Positions 10,427 through 20,117 of a stretch of 64,000 nucleotides of DNA are shown one piece after another (positions within the stretch are counted from its first letter, which is position 1; each line of letters opens with the position of its first letter). The notes beneath the pieces were generated by a model that worked only from the letters and a program-made list of their open reading frames with translations, made no database searches and was not told the origin of the DNA. The position numbers and the translations under genes are program-made. Source of the stretch: Kalaharituber pfeilii (lineage: Eukaryota > Ascomycota > Pezizomycetes > Pezizales > Pezizaceae); assembly GCA_015179045.1 (NCBI GenBank), contig WHUZ01000008.1, positions 620,001 to 684,000 of the forward strand, given 5' to 3'.

Positions 10427-12488
10427 TCAAGCATGATCGGGCAGCCCTAATTCGTCCCACCGAATTCCTAACCTCGATTTGATATGCACCTTCAACTCCG
10501 GCTTCGCCCATATTAACCAAGTCCTTGATTTCTTCTCCCAGTCAAGATCTGTGTTCACCCACTCGAGGTCGTAGCAGTAGAGCATCTTTGCAAGGATCAG
10601 CCGAAGCTGCATGTATGCCAAACTATGATTCCATTAGCAATATAAACACAGCAATGTTAGGTTATACGACCAACGATGGGATTATCACTCACTTTCTCCC
10701 AAGGCATCCTCTTGGGCCTAGCAGAAAGGGCTGACTAGCCTCTTTTCGATCGTTGAAATTCCCATCCTGTAGCCATCTCTCGGGCAAAAACCTATCTGGC
10801 TCAGCGAAATTTTCAGGACTATGTGAGGCCGAATAAGTGTGAACGGAAACTTCGGTGCCTGGAGGAATGAAGTGTCCTGCAACCATTGCGCCCGGGGAAA
10901 TTCGCGGCATGCCGAATGGAGCAGGTGGGTAGATTCGCAGTCCCTCTTCGATTACAGCATTGAGATACGGGAGATGTTGGGTGGAACTGGACGTAATATC
11001 AGAGTAATTATTAAAAGAAGTGCGGATTTCGTCAGTGAGCCGTTGGTAGGCGTCTGGCGTTTTGAACAGGTAATATGTCAATCCAGAGAGCTGGGTAGCG
11101 GTCGTTTCGGAACCAGCAATGCTTATTATTCGTCAATATCACTGTCTTGATTCATGCATCATTGGGTAGCTATATTACTTACACCAAGACCTCTGCATTT
11201 GATGGGATATCGATATGAGGAAAGGCATCCTTCTTGTCCAAAATGTATGTCATGAAATCTTTTCTATCAGTATCTGTGCTCATCCGCCTGCCACAAGGTT
11301 AGGTTCATAGTTAAATTCTGAGACCGTGTCGGGTATAAGGATTGATAAAACATACTCTTTGACAAGTGCTTCACTATACTGTATTTGTTGAATCCGATCT
11401 TTGAGAAGTTTCTTCGGGATGAAAAAGTAGCCTAATTTCAGCATGAACGGATATCGGCGGAAAATATCTGCAACACACATGACATAGGCCGAGTTTAAAA
11501 TCATAGTGACAAAAGGATGCGGTTTCTCTGTAGGTGCAAATTTAGCTTGACAGCCCGGCCTCAAGATCATGGCAAGATGGGCCTCAAATACCATTCTCTA
11601 AACACTCAAACGCGGCTGCATCCCCAAATGCCAAGTCACCAATGATATCAAATGTTGTGAAATTGTACCAGTGGACCAAGTTACAATGCTCTGCATCCGG
11701 CCCCTTTTCCTTATCTGCAAACCGCTTTCCGAGCCTCTGAACCAACAAGTCGATGTGCTTATGAATGAGCTCTTCTTGTTCTTGAAGTGCCTTTGCCGAG
11801 AATGCATGCGCCAGCAGTCGCCGGAGTTCGGCATGCCGCACGACGTCTTTTTCAGTGAATATATTTAATCGGTTGTAAATGTCATCAGCGGGAAAATAAA
11901 AGTCCGATTTAACGAAGGCGGAACCGCGAGGCCGGTGGCCGTGGATGTCTTTCCATGCGGCAGCTGACGAGAAGGAGAGCTCATTAGGCGCTACACGAAT
12001 TACAGGGCCTGTAGATGTAGCAAAGTGTAATGTAAGAAGTAATTCTAGATTGGACTGTGGTATGATGCCCGGAGCAGGGTGTACTAACCATACGTCTTGT
12101 GCGCCTCCAGGTAATACCAAATCGATCTTCCACTGAGGCTAACCCAGGAGTACCAAAGCTATAATGATGACGGATTAGCATATTAATGTACGTATCAAGT
12201 TGGTAGAACGTGGTCGGAAAACGCAAGACGTGCCGGCGAGATAGCGGCCAACTTAGGACCCGGGAACTTCGCTAATGGATGCAGATAGAGGTTATAATAA
12301 CATTTCCATATGATGGATCCGACGATAAGCTGCGTAAAATGCGGCGCATGAGTCTTGTTTAAATGGCAAGGAAGTCAATGCTAACATACGGAGATAATTC
12401 CAAATAGCAATGTAAAATTCAGATCCTCCCTCGTCTCAATTCTGCCGTACCTGTTGAACCAAACCAAAGAGCCTAACTGTGTAGGCAT
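10427..12488 (-). CDS. Cytochrome P450 monooxygenase (multi-exon)
   Basis: A fungal haem-thiolate monooxygenase, probably ER-anchored and NADPH-P450-reductase dependent; substrate unknown. Reading on the minus strand: a hydrophobic start (ATG at 12488 is the most plausible), the hinge [51 protein letters not shown], the I-helix [12 protein letters not shown] (about 11110), the K-helix EEGLR (ExxR), the PERF-like DRFLPERW and the haem loop [10 protein letters not shown] with the cysteine ligand. The last exon is [15 protein letters not shown] to the stop at 10427. At least six introns of about 45-110 nt are implied; several join in phase, for example [14 protein letters not shown] and GRN|LAYMQ. 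It resembles the CYP58/CYP65 type of secondary-metabolism P450s. One N-terminal splice (near 12210-12240) did not resolve cleanly. No biosynthetic partner genes are nearby. Confidence 0.88.
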
Positions 12489-12763
12489 TGTATCGTCTAT
12501 TGACTACGTCTCAAACCAAGCAGTGTGAAGAACAGTTGCCTCCTCACGGATTCCGCGCTCCTTATATACATGTGGCAGAAGCCATATCCGTGTATTCAGC
12601 CCGGTGTCCCACTAGAGTGCATGATAAAATTTCCTATCGTACGTCTACTCTACTCAACTCCAAATTGGTTTGCAGGACTGCATGTATGGCAGGCACCCAT
12701 TTTGTCCATGGAGTCGATGGTCTGTGCAAGAGAGATTCGGCAAAAGGTGGGGCATAATTGGCG

Positions 12764-12832
12764 TTTTTTTTTATTTTATTTTTATTTTTATATCACGTAA
12801 CCCCGCATGCAGCTGTTCGCCATGGCGGGGCA
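12764..12832 (-). mobile_element. LINE-B 3' tail insertion (69 bp)
   Basis: A T-rich run then ATATCACGTAACCCCGCATG and CAGCTGTTCGCCATGGCGGG, the reverse complement of the LINE-B tail. The direct repeat AATTGGCG at 12756-12763 and 12833-12840 is the probable target-site duplication. Confidence 0.85.
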
Positions 12833-12840
12833 AATTGGCG

Positions 12841-13618
12841 GGGTTGACAAATAGTGAAGCAGAGTGTGATAAGGTGAAGTTTCTAAGTCGCATGGGTGCC
12901 TGCGGAGGCTGAAGCTTGCAAACAACCACAAGCCGGCAAGATACAAGCGGCCAGAGTTTGATACGATGTATGCACTACCAGAGTATTGCGGAAGGCCTAG
13001 ATTGAAAATCTTTACGGTGACAAGGCGATGTACGAGGATTGGGTTTGTTGCGCTATGTATCTAGTAACGCAGGGCTTGCATTTAATCTAGCTCACCGTTT
13101 GGCTAGCCCTAACCTGCTGGAAGCCAATATATCTAGTCATGAGCCGCTGTCATTGGTAACTCCAATCGGAGGCCCAATCCACTATCCATTGGGTGTGCGA
13201 GATATGCAGCAGAGACTCCTCCCTTGTCAAAATTTTAGCAACTCAACATAAATTGTGTTGATCTGAATTTTGGAAAAGGACTAGAACTCTATGATAGGTA
13301 TTTAAGCAGTCTATATTTACTGTAGTTTTTTTTTAGCTACTGTAGTTCACCACTTTCCCGGACACATCACTTTCCCGGACACATCGCTTTCCCGGACACA
13401 TCACTTTCCCGGACACATCACTTTCGCGGACACGTTTGCCACCAAAATTGCACAACTTCAACGACCAAAATCTCAACAACCACGGGGAACTACAACATTC
13501 TGATTATAACAGGAGAAACTACTTAAGCTTATCTACACATCTACTGGGAGCCCCCCTCAATTACTGCACGCTGCAAGATACCGCGGGAGAACGTTGATTG
13601 GCTGTCGGCTACATCCTT
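12841..13618. other. No gene recognised; 18-bp tandem repeat
   Basis: Upstream of the P450 on its 5' side. The only structure seen is a tandem repeat at 13351-13430 of the 18-mer CACTTTCCCGGACACATC, about 4.5 copies with one to two changes each. Confidence 0.7.
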
Positions 13619-13630
13619 TCAGCCCTCATT

Positions 13631-13685
13631 ATTGCCATAGCCCCGCGGGCGGCAAGCGATCAATGATATATAAAACAAAAAAAAA
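13631..13685 (+). mobile_element. LINE-A 3' tail insertion (55 bp)
   Basis: ATTGCCATAGCCCCGCGGGC, GGCAAGCGATCAATGATAT and an A-rich end. It is bounded by the perfect 12-bp direct repeat TCAGCCCTCATT at 13619-13630 and 13686-13697. It sits just outside the pogo element. Confidence 0.9.
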
Positions 13686-14281
13686 TCAGCCCTCATTGGC
13701 CAGATGCATATATATATTATCTTGCAGCATGCGATAATTCATGGGGGTTCCGAATATGCCCTTCTACATGAATTACAGACCCAACGCTTTCAGTACTAGC
13801 TAGTAAAATATGTATTCGGACATAGCGCGTAATGCGCATTAGTACCACAGTCCGAATACATATTTTACTGGCTAGTATCACTTGAGTCATTTTGCTCATC
13901 TTCAGCCTCCTCTCCGTCCTCCTCCTGCTCCTCATTCTCTGACCCGCCCTGCCCCTCCGGCTCCTCCTGCCCATCCTGCTCAGCTTCCTGTGGTCTATCT
14001 TCATCGTCCTCATTGTCCTCAGAGCCAGTAAGCTCATCTCCTTTGCGCTTTTTACCCCGTTTAGCTGCCTTCGCTGCTGTCTCCTCACGAGCCTTGACAG
14101 CCTCGAGCGCCTCAATGCTGCTGATAAACACTGCTGTGACCTTCAATTTACGGCAATCACACTTCGGCTTGTCGTTTAATAAAGATCTGAGACGTTGCAC
14201 CTCAATTTGAGCTAGGTCGAGCTCTGCCATAGCAATTTCAGCCGCATGGCTAAAATATTTCAATCCTGACTCAGTAGCTTG

Positions 14282-14343
14282 TTTTTTTTTTTTTTTTTTT
14301 TTTTTCACGTCGCCCCGCGTGCAGCTGTTCGCCATGGCAAGGC
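14282..14343 (-). mobile_element. LINE-B 3' tail insertion (62 bp) in pogo
   Basis: Poly-T, TCACGTCGCCCCGCGTGCAG and CTGTTCGCCATGGCAAGGC, the LINE-B tail on the minus strand. The 14-bp direct repeat GACTCAGTAGCTTG at 14268-14281 and 14344-14357 is perfect. Removing the insert and one repeat restores the transposase frame across it. Confidence 0.92.
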
Positions 14344-14570
14344 GACTCAGTAGCTTGCGAGAGTATATCTGGACCTTGAAGAGCCTGCTTAGATCTGCAT
14401 AGCACTCGTGGCATCTTAGGGTGTAGCACGAGTAGGAATCGTGATTGGTGCAGCAATACACGCTTTCTGAAGCAGAGAGAGATCATATTCGCGGTAAACC
14501 TTATTTGGATAAAAGGTTGCTCGGAAGGAATTTTAAGCGTGTGGCGAGTATAGGCCTTGGCTCTAGCTGC

Positions 14571-15016
14571 CTTTTTTTTTTTATATATATATATATATCA
14601 GTGATCGCATGCCGCCCTAGGGGGCTATGGCGATTTATTTACATAGGAGATAAGCTATTTGGAATAAAAGAGAAGGGAAATTGAAAAAGGAAGAATAGTG
14701 AGAATATGACCGTGATCCGTTTCCGTCGCGATACCGTTCCGTCCAGTTCATCAGCACCCACGAGTGGGTCCGCCTCCTCCCCTTCGCCCGCTTCCGGTGG
14801 CCTGAGCAGCGCGTCCCTCCACCCCGGGCCACTTTGTCTTCCATACTCTGCATCTGTCCAGCCCGTGGGGCTGTGGTTTCCTCCTCTTCTCCGCACCATT
14901 TGCAATTCTGGTCCGTCGGTCTTCCCCAGCTTGTATTGCCAGTGCCGCAGGCCGCCAGTGTCGCCACCCCACGTCCCAGTCTTCGGAGCGGTCTGTAGTT
15001 CATGCTCCTCTCCTCC
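14571..15016 (-). mobile_element. 5'-truncated LINE-A copy (446 bp) in pogo
   Basis: On the minus strand it encodes the end of LINE-A ORF2 (NYRPLRRLGRGVATLAAC, CKWCGEEEETTAP), then about 200 bp of decayed ORF2 end and 3' UTR, then the hairpin tail and A-rich end. The direct repeat GCTCTAGCTGC at 14560-14570 and 15017-15027 is the TSD. The reading frame is broken after the zinc motif CKWCGEEEETT. The other LINE-A inserts in this pogo copy consist of the tail alone. Confidence 0.92.
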
Positions 15017-15220
15017 GCTCTAGCTGCTTTGAAGATCATTTAGAAGGACTCTTTATTGATGTTGATTCGCTCTTCAGTGTCTTCACTCGTATTGTTATAC
15101 TCACTGGACTTCCTGCTTATAGTAAGTGCTCAACGCACCAAAAACACCAACATCTAGCGGCTGAAGTGCATGCATAATCTGAGGTGGCAAACACTCTGCT
15201 AGGATACAATTATTATAGCA

Positions 15221-15288
15221 TCGCCATAGCCCCTCGGGCGGCAAGCGGTCAATGATATTTAAAAAAAAAAAAAAAAAAAAGAAAAAAA
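15221..15288 (+). mobile_element. LINE-A 3' tail insertion (68 bp) in pogo
   Basis: TCGCCATAGCCCCTCGGGCG, GCAAGCGGTCAATGATATT and a long A-rich end. The direct repeat AATTATTATAGCA at 15208-15220 and 15289-15301 is the TSD. The insertion splits the pogo transposase codons for YCYNN and ILAECLPPQ. Confidence 0.92.
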
Positions 15289-15630
15289 AATTATTATAGC
15301 AATACTTGAAGGAAGCGGAATGTAACATGCGGGGGTGGTGATTATCAAAGAATTAGCAGACGGTATTTTACCTGCAGCTCGGATCCTTCGTAGCCGGATC
15401 AAATAACCTTCAGAAGACATGCAATTGGTAGGTTCGATCATCGTTAATATATCCTGATGAAGAATGTGTGAAGAATGCAGCTCGTATGGCTTCAACGCCT
15501 CAACGTATAATATAGCTCCTTTGTACATGATCAGGGCATCACCAATACCGGATAATACAATCCATAATTGTAACAAGTTCTCCGTTGCCATCTACCCAAA
15601 TAGGAGGTATAATCTGTATGACGTCACCAT

Positions 15631-15676
15631 TTTTATTTCACGTGACCCCGCTTGTAGCTGTTCGCCATGGCAGGGC
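15631..15676 (-). mobile_element. LINE-B 3' tail insertion (46 bp) in pogo
   Basis: Only 46 bp: a short T-rich end, then the complete LINE-B tail core in reverse (CACGTGACCCCGCTTGTAGC, TGTTCGCCATGGCAGGGC). It has a perfect 13-bp direct repeat ATGACGTCACCAT at 15618-15630 and 15677-15689. It is among the shortest TSD-bounded LINE copies in the window. Confidence 0.92.
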
Positions 15677-15697
15677 ATGACGTCACCATGACTTGTA

Positions 15698-15884
15698 GCT
15701 AATTTTAAGTGCCTCGGGGAGGTGAGGCGGGGAGGGGTCGGATTTTCGTTTGTAGAGAGGGTGGTGGAAGAGTTAGGTAGATAAGCCTGCCTCCGGGCTT
15801 TGAGGGTCTAGACCCAGGGGCCCTGCCTTGGCGAACAGCTGCACGCGGGGTCACGTGATATATATTAAAAAAAAAAAAAAAAAA
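15698..15884 (+). mobile_element. LINE-B 3' end insertion (187 bp) in pogo
   Basis: The last 187 bp of LINE-B including CGTTTGTAGAGAGGGTGGTG (compare 25930-25950), GCCTGCCTCCGGGC and the tail GGCGAACAGCTGCACGCGGG, TCACGTGATAT, poly(A). The TSD ACCATGACTTGTA at 15685-15697 and 15885-15897 overlaps the downstream TSD copy of the 46-bp insertion. The second element therefore landed at the edge of the first. Confidence 0.92.
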
Positions 15885-16156
15885 ACCATGACTTGTATTT
15901 GACATACCCTCCACCTCCTTTTCTATTGCTACACCTAATAGAAACTCCTTTCTCATCCATATATATAATTCTTTCTTCATACGACTTTCCCTTTCTCAAT
16001 AATAAAAGTGATGTCTGGAGTTCATCCCATTCGGTTCCATAAAGTGAATGGACAATTCTTTCCTGATATCGTATAGTTATATTATTTCTTGATTTCAACT
16101 CTTAATTTCTTGGGCATGTTTTACGTCGTAAATCTCTATTACTAATAGATTCCATA

Positions 16157-16852
16157 CAGTCCGACCTTGCTATAATGAATATGCAAAATTTGGCCCTTTG
16201 TTTTCACTATAGCAAGGTTTTCAGTATAGAAAACTGTGGCAAATTAGTCATATAGTCTTGGCAGCTGAGTTCGGAGTCTTCAATACTAATTAACCTGTAT
16301 TGACTTACTAGTAATGGAAATAGCTACATGAAGAAATCAATTTGAATGGGACAGTGGTGGTAGTGATGAATAGGAATGGAAATAGAAATGTAAGGAGCAG
16401 TGGTAGTGGGAGAAGAATATAAATTAGAAGTAAATTAGGAGTCGATTGAGATTTATAGGATGCTAACAGTGAAGATGTCTACTAGCAAACGGTGAGCATT
16501 CATACCAACAACATACCCGGAAGGAACAGACACTCACAACTTGGTTTAAACCAACTCTAGCACTTAGTGACATAGTTGCTGTTTGCTGGGCTGCTCGAGA
16601 ATTACTGGTGCGCAGGAGGCAAGACAGTGGCAGGGGGATTTCAATGGACATCATCAGCTACTTTTCATTATAGCAAGAACAATTTGTATGTAGATAAAAA
16701 TAACTTCCTAGAGTATTTTTTCATTACACTCTTTGGTGCGATTTCATTATAGCAAGGTCAAATTGCATGGGAATGGAAAATCCAAGAGCACTGTATATTC
16801 ATAATAGCAAGATTTTCACTATCGCGGGGTTCATTAAAGCAATGTCGGACTG
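16157..16852. mobile_element. Pogo-type MITE with CAGTCCGAC ends
   Basis: The termini CAGTCCGACCTTGCTATAAT (left) and, inverted, CAGTCCGACATTGCTTTAAT (right) match with two changes. Each is followed directly by a TA dinucleotide (16155-16156 and 16853-16854). The 696-bp interior has repeated CTATAGCAAG-like motifs and no transposase. It is nested in the pogo element, close to its right terminal repeat. Confidence 0.8.
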
Positions 16853-17032
16853 TAGCTTAAACTACTAGCCAGTAAAATCATGCACTATGTCCGAATACAT
16901 ATTTTACTAGCTAGCATCACTACCAGTCTTCACTATCACTAGCAGTCTTGCACTTCTCATCACTCACTACTTACTGCTCGCAGCTCGCAGCTCATTACTC
17001 ATCCGAGCCAGGTTGAAGTCACTCTAAACCCC

Positions 17033-17082
17033 CGCCATAGCCTACAAGGCGGCACGCGAGTAATGAAATTAAAAAAAAAAAA
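17033..17082 (+). mobile_element. LINE-A 3' tail abutting a second LINE-A copy
   Basis: CCGCCATAGCCTACAAGGCG, GCACGCGAGTAATGAAATT and poly(A). The poly(A) runs directly into the 5' truncation point of the LINE-A copy that follows. The bases ACAAGGCGG occur on both sides of the poly(A), but no clean outer TSD was found. Confidence 0.75.
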
Positions 17083-18335
17083 AAAAAAAAACAAGGCGGG
17101 ACGTAGTAGAGGGGCTGGCAAACCTCGAATCGATACAGACATTCATAGAAGGGGAAAGCATGAGGGTTGAGGCCCGCACCCTAAGATTCGAGAACGAGCC
17201 AATCAAGAGTCAAGACCCAGAAGCCAGATACCTACGAGGCACACTGACGCACCACCACCCCCTCCTACTGGCCAAAATGCCGTCACTCCCGGCCGATGCC
17301 ACGAAACTGGAATGGGAAAGGGCGATCGCCGAAGCAGAAGACGAGGGATGGACCGGCCACTACACGGATGGCAGTCACATGGACGGCATGACCGGAGCAG
17401 GAACCTTCACGCAGCACCCACGGAAACGAACCTCTACATACCTGGACAGATTAAGTACTATCAACGATGCGGAACTACTCGCCATAAGCGAGGCGCTTGA
17501 GAACATGACAAATGAACTACTGATCATCACCGACTCCAAGACAGCGATAACCAAACTCCAAAGAATTGCCAATGGGGACCCCAACCACGAAGGAGCCTCA
17601 CAGCAAGTCAGGGAGGCATGGGAACGCAGGAAGAAAAAAAGAAACTTGGACGTGGCGGTCATATGGATAAAAGCCCACAGAGGGATCCCGGGCAACACGG
17701 AAGCGGAGATGGCGGCTAAAGTAGGCACACAGCTACAGTACCAGGATGAAACGGTCACGGAGGCAGGATGGAGACAACAAGCCAAAGCTAACAGGGCTGC
17801 GGAGAGAAATAGACTTGACATCACCTACAAACCGCTACAACGGCTAGGGTACAGAGTACGCATACTCGCCAGCATCCTCGGGGGCAAAGGCCTTAGGGAC
17901 TGGAAGTTCAGACTCGGAACCGCCGACAGTCCGGAGTGCCGATGGTGCGGCGAGGACAACGAAACCACCAGACACGTCATGACCTAGTGCAAGGTATGGA
18001 ACGGCGATGCCCGAGGGGCATGGAGGACCTCTGCCGCCTCGAAGAACGACGACCAGAATGGACCAGACGAAGACCGAGACAAACTGATAGAACTGCTGGA
18101 TTGGGCGGGACAGTGAATTGGTGGATCGACCTTGACTTTATTTTCCTGACTTGGACTCAATTTTTCCTACACACGTTCAGTTGAGCAGACGGTAGTGTTT
18201 TGACATTGATTTTTCATTATTGATATTTTTTTCACTTTTATTTTCCTTTCATACTTTATGTATTTAAACCTCGCCATAGCCCCATAGGGCGGCATGCGAG
18301 TAATGATATAAAAAAAAAAAATAAAATAAAATAAA
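17083..18335 (+). pseudogene. 5'-truncated LINE-A copy: ORF2 RNase H end and tail
   Basis: Aligns with the last quarter of the intact LINE-A ORF2 (47027-50296). It shows RNase H motifs HYTDGSHMDG, TINDAELLAISEALENM, LLIITDSKTAI and IPGNTEAEMAAK (the four acidic catalytic positions D-E-D-D are present), then CRWCGEDNETTRHVMT. A premature stop at 17985-17987 falls just before the last cysteine of the zinc motif, and a frameshift follows. The 3' UTR and the tail TCGCCATAGCCCCATAGGGC are at 18270-18310, followed by an A-rich end. The reverse transcriptase and endonuclease are missing. Confidence 0.9.
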
Positions 18336-18449
18336 AAAATTGTTATGCTAGTTAGTTCTAGCTGATCTCGGCGGCGCGAACCATGGTGCAACAGTGGTAC
18401 TGTAAAACGTGGCACTGTAGGGAGCAGTGCTATAGGAAACCAAGTATGT

Positions 18450-18540
18450 AGAGGCTGAAATACAGGCCAAACTGGAGGCGAAAATGCAGGCGGAAGTGCA
18501 GGCAGAAGTACAGGCCGAGGTGCAGCAGTGGGATGGCATG
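18450..18540 (+). repeat. 12-bp tandem repeat, possibly coding
   Basis: Degenerate 12-mers close to GCAGGCGGAAGT. In one plus-strand frame they read as a coiled-coil-like AKMQAEVQAEVQAEVQQW. This may be the end of a decayed coding sequence; no gene could be built around it. Confidence 0.45.
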
Positions 18541-18700
18541 GATCAAAAAAAAAAAAAAATCAAAGAGCAGCAGCTAGCACGGACACTACGCCAAGACACA
18601 CCGGCCGGAGGCCCTTGTATTGTATGTGTTTTTTTTTTTTCATTAATAGCAAAGTCACAGCGAGCTTCATCAAACTGCTTAATGCAAGTTTACATAAATG

Positions 18701-18960
18701 CTAAGGTACATACCAGATCGATCGAATAAGTTTTTGAATCTCGGAGATTGTAGAAAACTGTTCCTTGCTTTGGTAGAAAATAGATTCCACAGACCCCGAT
18801 TCTCTAGCTATAAACCGGATAACCCCAATTTTCCCCAGGCTGTTTTTTTGTACAACCTCTCGTACATAAGCTAGCATCAACTGCAAATCCCCTTTCTGAT
18901 AATCCATTCCTTCAATTACATTCACTTGCTTAGGTGATAGTAGCATATCGTTAGTGTGGC
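18701..18960 (-). CDS. Unrecognised exon-like open frame
   Basis: About 80 codons on the minus strand, beginning with an ATG at 18946 (MLLSPKQVNVIEGMDYQKGD) and reaching SEIQKLIRSIW. It then meets GTATGT, which looks like a fungal 5' splice site. The composition looks protein-like, but I recognise no family and no second exon. It could be a transposon remnant. Confidence 0.25.
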
Positions 18961-19275
18961 ATTTTTATTTCGAGGTCGCTTACCATTGCACTCGATCGTG
19001 AAGGGTAGATTTGGCGATGCCAATGAAGGTATGCAGTGCGACGTGGGTTGCCATTGGCATGAGGACCACGGCGATACTCACGGAATGCAGGGCTGGATGG
19101 CAGTTGCCAAGAAAGCCGTAAGTGGGGGTTCCGTGACCAAAAAGAAAAAAAATGCGCGCCCATTTTTTTATATCATTGCTCGCATACACAAAGTTCACAT
19201 GAGTATCAACTTTAGTTTCATTTCTCATTGCACGTCCCATTTAGGTGCATTCACTCCAGGTCACATTCACGTCAA
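18961..19275. other. No gene; possible tiny LINE-A tail
   Basis: No gene seen. At 19163-19186 a T-run followed by ATATCATTGCTCGCATAC resembles the outer 16-18 bases of a LINE-A tail on the minus strand. No TSD was found, so this is only suggestive. Confidence 0.35.
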
Positions 19276-19277
19276 TT

Positions 19278-19748
19278 CAGTCCTATTGCAAGTCAGGAAC
19301 CTCTCGTTGTCACCCTATTAATTAATACTGGTCAGGTATCCCCGGCTCCCCGCATGCACAACACGCAATCCCTTGCTATACCGAATGCTCTCAGACTGCT
19401 CCATACAAAGCCATCTTGCTACACCGGATACACTCATAAGAATACAGGACCGGACAGACATTTACCCCCCCTGTCTCCATACAAATAATACTTGCGATAC
19501 CGGATACACTGATGCTGATAGGCCCCAATTTTGGGTACTTCACCTTTGCATTCATCTTGAACATGTTGACATAATTTATTAGGTTACCATCATTGATCTA
19601 CTTCCGAATTAGGCAATTCTCATTAGTTTTGCTGGCTAACCCCCTATTCTATTTCTGCAGAGCATTTATTCTATCCCGGAACCTTGCTATACTGGACGAA
19701 AAAAAGGTCGGATATTGTAGATCCAGCATGTCAAGGGAAAATTGTAGT
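19278..19748. mobile_element. MITE of the 'TTGCTATACCGGA' family, decayed
   Basis: Shares order and sequence with 39833-40221: TTGCTATACC repeats, GAATACAGGACCGGACAG, CCCCCTGTCTCCATACAAA, GGATACACTGATGCTGATA and CGGAACCTTGCTATACTGGA. The right end CAAGGGAAAATTGTA matches the right terminus of the 39.8-kb copy; the left end is eroded. No coding capacity. Confidence 0.7.
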
Positions 19749-19749
19749 C

Positions 19750-20110
19750 AAAATTGTCGCAAATAATAGAGATAACAAAAGTAACGGAAATATATTAGGC
19801 ATTTCAATGAAATGTTTTGCATTCTCCCTGGTCTTGAAGTACATAGAAAATTCATAATCTCACTATCAAGGAGGAGGTACAAGGCCAAAAGGGAGTCTGG
19901 GTATGAGAATCGGACCAATGGGAATGTGAATGGAAGAAAGTCAACATATTTACATTTGGTTTTTTTTTTTTTTTTTCATGCTCATCCGGACCTCCTTTCG
20001 TCTTGCGATGCCGCCACTTCATTACCCAAGCTTCAGTAGTCATATCCAACGCTGAAGAAACCAACGGAGCTTGAATTCGGGGGCAAGAACACACTGCCTG
20101 ATGAGCTGTA
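19750..20110. other. No gene recognised
   Basis: Non-coding spacer between the MITE and the BTB gene end, with one T-run (about 19960-19976) not clearly part of a LINE tail. Confidence 0.4.
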
Positions 20111-20117
20111 TTGAAAC

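Larger units (their letters stand above)
13865..16098 (-). pseudogene. Pogo-type DDE transposase, fragmented
   Basis: Catalytic-domain remnants can be followed in order on the minus strand across insertions and frameshifts: YMDEKGFLLGVA-like near 15950 (first Asp), SSGYINDDRTYQ and LFDPATKDPS (15430-15380), DNHH then FKYCYNNCILAECLPPQIMH (second Asp; about 15340-15170), LQPLDVGVFGALSTYYKQEV (15160-15100), and the C-terminal region ending in an acidic tail (14250-13865, coiled-coil-like AELDLAQIEVQRLRSLL, then KRGKKRKG and many E/D). In pogo/Fot1 transposases this enzyme excises and reinserts the element. Here frameshifts, stops, a missing N-terminus and several insertions make it non-functional. 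Confidence 0.85.
13796..16914 (-). mobile_element. Internally deleted pogo/Fot1-type DNA transposon
   Basis: The two ends share an inverted repeat of about 30 bp, beginning CTAGCTAGTAAAATATGTAT and continuing TCGGACATAG (13796-13825 and, inverted, 16885-16914). Each end also carries a second, partial inverted copy, so 13794-13877 folds on itself as a palindrome with 28-bp arms. The interior encodes pogo transposase remnants on the minus strand and holds five LINE-tail insertions and one MITE. A TA target duplication is present on the left but reads CA on the right. The N-terminal DNA-binding half of the transposase is missing. Confidence 0.7.

Noticed and set aside
13351..13430. 18-bp tandem repeat considered as a CRISPR-like array
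   Set aside because: Units are directly adjacent with no unique spacers, in a fungal genome; it is an ordinary minisatellite.
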